A DNA stretch of 64,000 nt from Athripsodes cinereus (Eukaryota > Arthropoda > Insecta > Trichoptera > Leptoceridae), in the NCBI GenBank assembly GCA_947579605.1, contig OX388316.1, positions 18,851,290 to 18,915,289 on the forward strand, written 5' to 3'. The notes under the pieces are model-generated. The model was not told the origin of the DNA and did not search any database. It worked only from the letters and a program-made list of their open reading frames with translations. Shown here in pieces: positions 34,301 through 43,058 of this stretch (its first letter is position 1; every line of letters starts with the position of its first letter). The position numbers were made by a program, and so were the translations under genes.

Positions 34301-37300
34301 AGAGAAGTATTTTCAGGTTTTCTTAGTGACAATGTTTGGTCTCGAGCCATGAACCCTTTTAACCAATCTATACTAGCTTGTTTAGTTTCTGACCAAGCGG
34401 CTGGAATAATGCCATTTGCCTCGGCAAATTCATATGCTAGTTTTCTGGTTTGAATACAAGTTAATCCATGGCACATTTTTGAAGCAGTTTTAAGATATGT
34501 AGATAAATGGGCTTCTTGATCAGCTGTGAATATTCGACGATTTCCAATATTAGGTGCATGATTGTAATTATGATTATCAGATGCTTTTACTTTGTTTATA
34601 ATTCTTCCTAAGTATGTCCTTCCTATGTTAAAAGACAAAGCTGCAGATCTAACACTTACTTTTTTCTCTAAAACTTCTTTGACAGCATTCTCTATATCAC
34701 ATTTGGACGGACGAATTCTTTTAGATTTAGTTGAATTATTCATTGTTTTGGTAAGTAAGTACAAATCTGCAAAAAACCACAAAAAATAAATGAAATCAAG
34801 TTTAAAATAAAAAGGTCACTTCTACATAAGAACGTCGTGATGAAAGGGCCATGCATTGAAAGGGCCGGCCCTTCCATCACTACATACACTGGCCCTTTCA
34901 TACCATTGCTTATCAAAATAAAATAACCTCAATATCCACCTACTTATAGTATGATGTTACACAGAACTTAATCAAATAATTGAAGCAAAGGCTGTATATA
35001 TTGCACTGAATCATAAGATATTTTATACAAATAATTAACATCAGAGTGAAAATAATAATTAATAAACGTAAAAAACTTACTTTTCTGGTGAGAAAACAAC
35101 AAGCGCAGACAAACCGTTTACACTGTGTCGCCGAACTGTCAACTAATAGCGGGAAAGAGACATCCATTGTTGCCACCAAAACAAATAAAAGAATGCGTAG
35201 TAATCATGACGCAAGGTAATCTTACAGCGATTGGCCCTTTCAAAACCTGGCCCTTTCATGCCACTTCTCCCCTACTTGGATACCTACACCTATACTTTTA
35301 AATAAACTACGCATAAAATTGGAAAGATGGTAGTTTAGTAGCTGCTCCCTATAATTCTCTTCAGTTTGAAATTAATTTGACACTTAAAAGAAATTAAAAC
35401 CTTATTGCTCTTTTATTTAAAGTTTGAGCAGTGATATAATTATACCAATAAATTTTAATAATCTATATTCAAAATCGGGAGATCCAATTTGCGACACTAA
35501 TTTCATACAAGTGCATTAGAAATTTTGGCAATAGAGTAATAACAATAAAAAACCCAATTGCGACCTTTCGGTGGTTCATATTTCAAAACAGCGCTAAAAA
35601 ATCTTCTAATTTATTATTATCAAAGACCATCATTTTCAGTAAAGAGAATTGTCTTGAGTTGAGAAATTTAAATTTTGTTAATAGCTGAAGAGTTTTTTCT
35701 CAGCCTAAGAAGATTTTAATTTCCGTAAAAGACTAAAAAAACTACCCGACCCAACTAGGACAAGGGAAAGAAGATGTATATATGTATGTACTAAAAAAAC
35801 TTGGAAAAAATCACTACTCAATGTGAGAAGTCATCCTTATAAAAGAATTAAGATTTTCAATTAATACATGAAAACAATCTTCATTGACGAAATTAACATT
35901 CTCAATCTTATTAAGGTACACTAATTTCCCCAATTTAAAGAAATATTCTAAACTAAAGACAATATTTTCTTGAATAGTTCGAGGTAATTTAAGTCTTGGA
36001 TTACGAGAATACAACCAACATGTTGTTTCTGTATAAAATATGTCATAGAAGAAGTACTCACATAATATATTATATTGACACATAATTATTATAAGTTGTA
36101 TAAACATGTAGGCGCAAAACACCCACAAGTTTAAAATAATGTATATCACTATGGCGACAACCTGTAATTATTATTTATTACAGTATTAAAATAACAATAT
36201 CATGTCAATATAAATCTGGTATACCTACATCTAACATAGGTACATAGATTAGATATCCAAATTAAAAACTGAACTCTTCACTGGTGCCCTTGAGACGGTC
36301 TAGGGACTGTTAAACAGCGTCAAAAATAAAATCACTCAAAATCATCATCGTCAAAAGATATTTACTATCGAAGAATAAGATAGCCCGTGAATTTTCGAGA
36401 GTCTGGAAATAAGACGTATTCAGAAGGTACATTAAATTTAGTGCATACTTCTTATCTGCAGCGATTATTACTATTTTTATTTGTATCACATAATACAACA
36501 AAAATATTTATTTTTATTTTTTTAATTTAATAATATTTAAACATAAATAATCTTTAAGGACTTTGATGCGACGTGATTTCTTTGTAAAATCGATAAATTT
36601 ATCTCTTTTAGTTACTCATAGGTAGGTACTATTACGGCATTTCCTGCTAGTGTATTAGCCAATAAACTAACTGTATTTAAAATGTTGTTGATCAACTGTA
36701 AAGTCATTTGTTTAAGACCTGCCGCGCATTGGCAACTTTAATCACAGGAAACTAAATAGTTTACTCAGGAGTGAGTATTAAGTTGCGGCAACTGATTAGT
36801 TGCTCGTGCGCGCGACCGCATTCAATATCTTGTGTTTCATTTTCAATCTAACAAAGCAACTAAATAGTCTGTTGCTTTGATAACTAAATAGTCTGTTGCT
36901 GTGATAAATTTGCCAGTGCGCGGCAGGTCTAAAGGGCGCATAATTATATTGCAGGGTTATTAAAAATGAGTTAAATCATATACTTAAATTAAAAGAATTT
37001 TATATTTTTATTTGCACAAAGAGAACGACTTGCATGTTCATAACAAATAGTTTGTCTACTATGGTAACTCTATTTTTGGGAAACGCTGTGTTGATACATA
37101 ACAGGTGGGTCTTCGAACTACGACCCGCGGGCCCAATCTGGCCTCCCAGCGTTATCAACCCGGCCTGCGACCTATAATGACCCGTGTCATCAATGCGGCC
37201 CGCGACAGCTTATATCTTATTGTTGTTATTGTTGCTATGATCAATTGCATTATAAAAATCACACCAATGTACAGTTAAGAATGACAAATAAATATTTTCC

Positions 37301-40300
37301 TGAGCCAATAATTGCTAGCATTAAATGATTGTTTATCAGACCTTCTTGTTTTCATTGACGTTATCAATAGTACTGATAAGTGTAATATTAACCTAAAACT
37401 TGATCTTTGTTTGTCAATATCGCTCATTTGCTTTGAGAATATTCTTCTTACTATATACACAATGAAACGTCTCTCTTTCACGATACACCGTTACTATGAT
37501 AATGACTCCAGAGTATCGGGAATGATATGAAAAGAGAAGACTTAATTAGAGTAGACCACAGGTTTCTAATATTTTTCGGTTCAGTCCTAAATAATCGGAT
37601 TTTTCCGTAGCGCTCTTGATAAAAAAGATTTTTTTTCTAAACTTTTGGCTTTCTTGAAAAATTGGAAAACCTTATTTTTTAAAAGCCGCGGTGCACACTT
37701 TGGGAATCACCGGTATAGACAATCTCCGAACACAGGAGGCTAGTCGCTAAATGTCAAAACACCATATTTTAAAAACCACTTATTATATAAAAATATTTTT
37801 TGTGATTTATCAACTGTAATAAGTTAATGCTATTTTCAAATTTTCATGAAATAAATAAACCGGTTTTTAGATAAACAGTCTTAAAATATGAATTTTTGGG
37901 TCGAAGGGGTGTCATTATTTTAATTATAAAAAATATGCGCTACTTTTGGACATTCCATATTTCTTTGTCTGAGAGAACAATAAAGTATTTATTCAGAGAA
38001 AAAAACTCAATGATGGTTCTTACTTTTTTATAGGTATTTAAAAATTTCGTATAAAAATCACATTTTTTCATAAAATATATTATGACCATGAGATGAATTT
38101 TTGGTATCTATCAAAATATATATAATAGAATATCAATATATACCAAAATATAGTCTCATTATTACTCAATAAATGTTTTTTTTTTAATTATTTCGCTACG
38201 GTTACAAACAGAAAAAATATTACGGTTTTTGTATTGATTTCTTTTTACAAAAACAGCCCGCGTAAAAACTCTATATCCCAAAAAACGCTCCGATATCATT
38301 CATATAATTCCTGTCACTTATCAATAATAATACGGTTAATGTTTTACAAAATTTTCAAAAGAAAACATTTAGTCCCTTTTCAGATATTTGGTTTTAAAAC
38401 GTGTGTGTATGATAGATGCAATTTGAATGGTTTGAAAATGAATGTTATGAAGACGAAAGTTCTTGTGTTTGAAAGAAAGAATATCAATGAAAAAACGATT
38501 TGCGAGATCAAAGTTGGTGACGAATGTTTGGAACAAGTAAGTGAGTATGTATATTTTGGAAGTATGTTTGCGAGGGATGGAAGATGCGATACGGACATTG
38601 AAAGAAGGAAAGTGGCCGGTGCTAGAGTAAACGGTGCACTTCGACCCATTGTCAGCAATGGCAATGTGTCGAACATGGCTAAAATGCTGGTGCATAATAC
38701 CATTCTGGTACCGTCACTTACGTATGCAAGCGAGACATGGACGTGGTTGAAAAGGGACGAAAGTGGAATAAATGCAGTAGAGATGCGATTGTTGAGAAGA
38801 ATGGTTGGTAAAACACTGCGTGATAGAGTGAAGAATGAGGATATTAGAAGAATGAGCGAATTGAAGAAGAGTGTTGTGGACAGAATGCGCGTGAATAAAC
38901 TACGGTGGTTTGGGCATGTTGAACGAATGAACGAGGTAAGAGTGACAAAGAGGACATACTTGTCTGAAAGAAAGGGTGTGAGGAAGCGCGGGCGTCTGAG
39001 AACCACGTGGCTTGATCACGTGGATCAAATTCTCAAGGACGGCCGCGTGTTGAGTAAGAGGAACCGACGTGCGTGTATGAGAAACTGTATGAATGTGGAG
39101 GAAGCAAAGGAAGTGTGTAAAGATAGATCTATTTGGCGTTCCGTTCTCTCTGCCTACCCCACTTGTGACACGGCGTGAGGGTATAGTATAGTATAGTATT
39201 TTTTCACATAAGTGCAAAGTTCGACTTGTTATAGAAAAAGAAGGACTATCTTAAATTCATCTGCATTCTTCTGAGGATAGTGACATGAAATATATCTATA
39301 AATACAAAATTTCAATGATGATATATTTTGTTTTTTTCATTCTGAAGTAATGATGCGAAAATGAGAAATTTTCAATTTTAGAATTGTAAATTTGAAGCAA
39401 AATTTAGTAATTATTTCGATGGATATCGATAATAAAAAATATTTCTTAAACTAGAAAATTTCGTACTTAAAATATGTTTTTTTTTTATTATCTCGATATG
39501 TTAATGAATAAAAAAGATACAATAATTTTTCTAAAGATCTATTTTCATTAAAAATCACCCACGGCACGTTAAAAAATTGGCCGCAAAAAAAAAATTTAGA
39601 GAGTAAAAAAAAAATAACTTGTTTGAAAGTCTCAAAAAAAACTTTCGAGAGTAAAAAAAAAATAACTTGTTTGAAAGTCTCAACATATCAGGCAATAAAC
39701 GGGCAAAGTATTAATAAAAAACTAAGACATTGAGCAACATGGTCTGGTTGTTTTGAGAAGGAATTAGCCATACATATTTTAATGATTAGATTTTCACCCA
39801 CATTTTATAAAATATTCGAAACTTTTATCGAAAATTATTATCTTATTGTGAACAGATATGTATGTACATACCAATGATTGTTTAAAGAATGCATGGGATA
39901 AAAACTATAAAAAGTGATTGATTTATAGGTAATCATTTGAGCATCATGGAGTTGGCAGCCCAATGTTTCATATTTTTTGCTGCTGGATTCGAGACTTCTT
40001 CTACTGCTGCTACTTATGGTCTTTTTGAGCTGGCACAGAATCGAGACATCAGAGATAGATTGGTGAAAGAAATTGACGAAAAGTTGGAAAAAACTAATGG
40101 AGAAGTAACTTACGAACTTATTCATGACTTTCAATTCTTGAATGATGTTGTAAATGGTAGGTTTAAAATATGAAAAATCTGTTTTTTCTTTGAATTTTAC
40201 GAATGGGTTGGTTAAGCAATGTTTGAATGCTTTTTACAAACAATCAATAATCGAGTTTTTTTTGTACATTTTATGATTGTTTGTAAAAAGCATGTCGATG

Positions 40301-42211
40301 TGTTTATCTTCCTATTTCATCAACGATATTAAAAAAAACATTAAGGTTCTTATTAATATGAACCCACTATTCACCAATATTTTATTATTTTAATTTAATA
40401 TTGCCTGAAATATTATTGTCAGTTTAATGATGACATAATTATATATAGGTACCAACAACTTGGTATGATATGGTTCATGATTTTTTCTTTTTTTATAGCC
40501 AATAATGTCGACATCGATTTCTTTATCTAAAAGATTTTTTTAGAGGAACATATTACAAATATTTTCTATATTCTTACAGAAACAATGCGAATGTATCCAC
40601 CTCTTCCTATGTTATTCAGAAGATGCAGTTCAAACTATACCATTCCAGGAACTTCAGCTGTGATTGAGAAAGGAACTGTTGTGATAATATCTGCATTGGG
40701 AATACAAAGAGATCCAGATATTTACCCAAATCCCATGCAATTTGATCCAAGCAGATTTAGTCCAGAAAATGTCAAAGCTAGACATCCTTTCGCCCATCTA
40801 CCGTTTGGTGAAGGACCGAGATTATGTATTGGTGAGTAATGGAGTTTTCAAAAATCTCCCGTAGCATGCAGGAGTTCGAAAAATAGAGACCTATTCAAAA
40901 TGTCTTACTTTTTGACACGGAGAGGACACTTTGCATGTTTACTGCTGACTACCCCACTTGTGGGATTTGCCGTGATGGTATAGTAGTGGAATAAGTATTA
41001 CAATTTTATTCACACTTCCTTACCTTCAGCGTTCTTCTTGTGTCCAGAATTAGTCAAAGGTATCCTTCATACACCTCCACAATATTGTGTTGGACGCAAA
41101 TGTCCTCCACTGCAGGCCCGCCTTTCTCTTATTTTTTTTAATGTTAAATACTTTTTATTTATTTATTTGAACAGAAATAATTTACAAATCACAAAATGAA
41201 ACCAATGCATTATCCTACTCAAATTGTATCCATAATTTCACAACTCACTATATTACACTAAAGCCCACAAGGTTGTACTTTATAATAAAAGTTAGAAAAA
41301 AATTAAAACAAGAAATAAATATGCATAAAAAAAAAACAAAGTAGACCATGCAGGTGCGCATACTCGCCCGATTAGGACTATGTAGGTACCTAATCAGCAC
41401 CCGCAGCAGCCTCACTAGGCAAGTGCCTGTATCGAGGCAAGATGCTACAAACATCATAAAGGTAGGTACAGTAATAAACTAAGCTACCTTGAATCGCACA
41501 AAGAAATTACACAACATGTAGAAATAGTCGTATGTTACCTAATAATAACATGTTACTGGGCCATGTTGTCTGTTGGGTACCCACGCTTCTGTTTCCTGGG
41601 CCCGAAGTCAAAACAAATTTTAGCGTTACGTTTTCGTGTCATTATCGTTCGAATATAGAGGACATTGCGAGAAGTGTCAATTTTCGTAGCTAAAATACAC
41701 TATAGTTACGATAATTGTCACTTTGGCGCAACGTCCTCTATATTAGAACGTTAAATAACACGAAAACGTAACGCTAAAATGTGTTTTGACTCAGGCCTCT
41801 GTGTTCTAGACTTGCAACCAGCATCTTCTACGTCTATCTGTTGTCAAAGTTTGCATGTGACCTGCCTAGTTCCTCTTATGTTCTGGAATTCTTTATGCCA
41901 CATCTGTTATTTGGTCTTTCCCCGTATCCAAAATTTGGTTTTCGGCCACAGAGTATTATATTTAGCACTATCCTTTTCATACATATTTTATTTATTACAT
42001 CCTTAACGATTGTATACTTTTTTCAGGAAACCGTTTTGGAATGATGCAAGTAAAACTGGCACTTCTGATGATTTTGAAGAACTTCAATGTAGAAATATCC
42101 AGTAAAACTCAAAGACCTTTGGTGTTCAATCCTCGTACATTTATTATGGAAACCGTGGAAGGGATCAACTTGAAAATAACGCATAGAAATAATGCGCAGA
42201 AAATTGAGTGA
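31303..42211 (+). CDS. CYP6-like cytochrome P450, gene 1 (complete, 505 aa)
   Basis: Exons 31303-32155, 39929-40156, 40580-40831 and 42027-42211 (TGA) join in frame, all introns in phase 1 with GT/AG borders. They total 1518 bases. The product has an N-terminal membrane anchor (LLFLVKLCFYFVIFVGFIYA), the helix-C WxxxR (EWRTMR), the I-helix AAGFETSST oxygen-binding motif, the K-helix ExxR (ETMR), a PxRF (DPSRF) and the heme-thiolate loop PFGEGPRLCIG. It is therefore expected to be an active ER-bound monooxygenase using NADPH-P450 reductase. CYP3-clan/CYP6-like assignment rests on these motifs and on similarity to genes 2-4. I chose the Met at 31303 because the 18 codons before it do not resemble a P450 start. 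Intron 1 is 7.8 kb and holds a complete pogo-like transposon, MITEs and LINEs. The gene is convergent with gene 2. Confidence 0.93.
32302..35272 (-). mobile_element. pogo/Tigger-like DNA transposon, apparently complete
   Basis: Terminal inverted repeats begin GGGGAGA and match over about 28 bases with four differences. TA flanks both ends (32300-32301 and 35273-35274). Subterminal copies of TGAAAGGGCC, direct and inverted, cluster at 32480-32545 and 34845-34900 and again near 35235-35260. The transposase frame is open. The element sits antisense in intron 1 of P450 gene 1. Confidence 0.9.
32899..34743 (-). CDS. pogo/Tigger-like DDE transposase with C-terminal PHD finger (614 aa)
   Basis: The frame opens at Met 34743 and runs without stops to 32899. 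The N-terminus has a Psq/CENP-B-type helix-turn-helix (VSVRSAALSFNIGRTYLGRI), followed by a second DNA-binding segment around residues 65-135. The DDE catalytic core follows with FNLDETG, LLLDNHNAH and HRLQPLDVSVYGPFK; there are 35 residues between the second and third Asp. A Ser/Pro-rich stretch with two near-identical SSQSPRLL units and a basic nuclear-localisation-like region (KRKGKTKKKSENKNQRK) come next. The C-terminus is a C4HC3 PHD-type finger (CPVC, CKVC, HESC, CSKC). All catalytic and zinc residues are present, so the protein could be functional. The open frame continues 13 codons upstream of this Met; I prefer MNNST because it is followed directly by the basic HTH region. Confidence 0.93.
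   Translation of the reverse strand: MNNSTKSKRIRPSKCDIENAVKEVLEKKVSVRSAALSFNIGRTYLGRIINKVKASDNHNYNHAPNIGNRRIFTADQEAHLSTYLKTASKMCHGLTCIQTRKLAYEFAEANGIIPAAWSETKQASIDWLKGFMARDQTLSLRKPENTSLSRATSFNTENVERFFNNMERVLTKYNFPPHMVFNLDETGCSTVTNPPKIIAQCGSKQVGQVTSAERGTLVTMVGFINAAGTTIPPVFIFPRVHFRDFMLQGGPTGSLGLANPSGWITEDCFVSAMEHFVKHINPTKENPALLLLDNHNAHITLKVILFAREHNIIMLTFPPHCSHRLQPLDVSVYGPFKSRYRVSMNDWILSNPSKTVTIYQVAQLANDAFMAAFNIQNITSGFRKTGIYPFNRNNFTPEDFLCSYVTDRQDPSEIRPTISSQSPRLLTSPDLLEVQPTTSSQSPRLLKSPEDVRPFPKAGARKTGQPNKRKGRTSIITDTPEKDKLLEMERKRKGKTKKKSENKNQRKTAKSTKRQLYADNDSDTCLEERISLHDSDSLDTSSGEEIVIPRKRKRTMAIPVKNADKITENNSCPVCNEDYSQSAVDWMKCKVCQMWAHESCGKKGLYNFFCSKCF
35735..35795 (+). repeat. LINE-C tail fragment
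   Basis: CCCGACCCAACTAGGACAAG, then GGAAAGAAGATGTATATATG, matches the end of the LINE-C fragment at 56705-56835. Confidence 0.6.
35796..36715. other. Intron 1 of P450 gene 1, nothing recognised
   Basis: AT-rich. Minus-strand open frames at 35814-36149 and 36310-36501 have no motifs and low-complexity composition, so I regard them as chance. Confidence 0.5.
36716..36929. mobile_element. MITE, PIF/Harbinger-like
   Basis: The inverted ends GACCTGCCGCGCATTGGCAA and GACCTGCCGCGCACTGGCAA are flanked on both sides by TAA, a 3-bp duplication typical of PIF/Harbinger. It is 214 bp with no coding. GC-rich ends in AT-rich surroundings make it stand out. Confidence 0.75.
37102..37713. mobile_element. 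Candidate non-autonomous hAT (Charlie-like) element
   Basis: The left end CAGGTGGGTCTTCGAACTAC followed by GACCCGCGGGCC and the right end, read inverted, CCGGTGATTCCCAAAGTGTG then CACCGCGG, resemble each other and the ends of Charlie-like hAT elements. No clear 8-bp duplication is seen, so the borders are approximate. A scrap of LINE-A is embedded in it. Confidence 0.5.
37468..37560 (+). repeat. Small LINE-A scrap
   Basis: CTCTCTTTCACGATACACCG followed by TTACTATGATAATGACTCCA matches the LINE-A segment coding for FTIHRSYDNDIR. About 90 bases remain. Confidence 0.65.
38403..39196 (+). pseudogene. 5'-truncated LINE-B, reverse transcriptase C-terminal part
   Basis: The frame is open from about 38403 to TGA at 39176-39178. 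It contains GLKMNVMKTKVLVFER, YVYFGSMFARDGRCDTDIER, RKVAGARVNGAL, TYASETWTW, VNKLRWFGHVERM and RGRLRTTWLDHVDQIL. These are the post-YXDD reverse transcriptase and C-terminal parts of an insect LINE. The catalytic box and endonuclease are missing. The 3' end reads CTCTGCCTACCCCACTTGTG, then GGCGTGAGGGTATAG, with a (TATAG)n tail. The intact frame suggests a young insertion. It lies in intron 1 of P450 gene 1, sense orientation. Confidence 0.85.
39197..39450 (+). repeat. Uninterrupted copy of the repeat split by LINE-A at 1-1115
   Basis: It starts right after the LINE-B tail. It contains CACATAAGTGCAAAGTTCGA, CTGAGGATAGTGACATGAAA and ATTCTGAAGTAATGATGCGA, each found on the minus strand at 1-117 or 986-1115. 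CTGAGGA (39271-39277) and GAAA (39287-39290) are spaced as in a hammerhead core. Confidence 0.7.
40227..40293. repeat. Perfect 20-bp-stem hairpin in P450 intron 2
   Basis: ATGCTTTTTACAAACAATCA (40227-40246) is followed 27 bases later by its exact reverse complement (40274-40293). This could be a MITE relic or a structured intron RNA. Confidence 0.8.
40852..40997 (+). repeat. Internally deleted SINE-B
   Basis: GCAGGAGTTCGAAAAATAGA, then GACACGGAGAGGACACTTTG, then GACTACCCCACTTGTGGG and GTGATGGTATAGTAG. It lies in intron 3 of P450 gene 1, 20 bases after exon 3. Confidence 0.7.
41130..41460. repeat. Dispersed repeat with CAGCAGCCTCACTAGG
   Basis: The end (about 41395-41455) contains CGCAGCAGCCTCACTAGGCA then TGTATCGAGGCA, like 10665-10715 and 57160-57200. 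The left part is (TTTA)-rich. Probably one retrotransposon 3' end. Confidence 0.45.
41600..41798. mobile_element. MITE with long inverted repeats
   Basis: The left AGTCAAAACAAATTTTAGCG, then TTACGTTTTCGTGT, and TATAGAGGAC recur inverted from the right end (AGTCAAAACACATTTTAGCG and so on), so almost the whole element folds back. The target duplication is not clear. It lies in intron 3 of P450 gene 1. Confidence 0.75.
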
Positions 42212-42392
42212 AAAGGAAGAAGCAAACCTATGTAGATACTGATTTTTTTGGATTTTTTAACATTTTATACCACTCACGTCCTTTTAGCAAAATATAGTGA
42301 AAAAAAAGTGAAGTTTTAATCAAACTATCTATGATTCAGTTGAGGAAATTAAAAAATACAAAATTTAAGATATTTTATGTTTTGTAATTGTA

Positions 42393-42656
42393 TGTATCCC
42401 GTGGAGCACCCGGTAAAGAATTGGTCTCCCACTCTTCTGCGTAAGTTTTTGAGTGTCCTGTAAAAGGCAGGTGTTCGAAAAAATTAAGACATTTTACTTC
42501 TTAAATTCAGCGATGAGGCTTGCCATCCATCTTGAATGTCTTGATTTTATATTGGCACAAAGAGGACAGTTTGCATGTTTCTTACATGCAGCTGATCTGC
42601 TGGCTACCCCACTTGTGGGATATGCCGTGATGGTATAGTAGTAGTAGTAGTAGTAA
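42393..42656 (+). repeat. SINE-B, best-preserved copy
   Basis: It begins TATCCCGTGGAGCACCCGGT, runs about 260 bases, and ends GCTACCCCACTTGTGGGATA, then TGCCGTGATGGTATAGTAG with (TAG)5. There is no clear tRNA-like A/B box pair. The last about 45 bases resemble the 3' end of LINE-B. Confidence 0.75.
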
Positions 42657-42889
42657 TTGTATTTTCAAATAAAATAAAACAATATTTATATGATCAGTAC
42701 ATAAAATAAATGGTCTAATATTGAGTATTAATAAAGGTCATACAAAATCTACTCAAACATTCCTAGCCAAATTTACTATACTTTACTATACTATACAAAT
42801 TTACATTGCAGAAATATAATGATTACCTATATAAATATTTCTATAACTATTTTTAGTATAAGTCATAATCTCAGTATCCCACAACCAAT

Positions 42890-42945
42890 GTAGTATGTAT
42901 CCCACAAACCAAAAATTAGTTATTGGTTTGTGGGATACTACATAC
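42890..42945. repeat. Short foldback repeat
   Basis: GTATCCCACAAACCAA and its reverse complement TTGGTTTGTGGGATAC flank about 10 bases, extended by TAGTATG/CATA. It lies between the convergent P450 genes 1 and 2. Confidence 0.75.
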
Positions 42946-43058
42946 AATCACAATTCTTATGTAGGTATTCCTCGAAATTCGCATTGAAAGTATGTATGTA
43001 ATGCGTCGAAACATTCCATGTGCAAACGACAATGAATTATTTTTTTTTACGGAAGGTT

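Noticed and set aside
35814..36149. 111-codon minus-strand open frame in the P450 intron
   Set aside because: Low-complexity composition and no recognisable domain.
38380..39006. 208-codon minus-strand open frame
   Set aside because: Shadow of the LINE-B frame; the plus-strand frame has the reverse transcriptase motifs.
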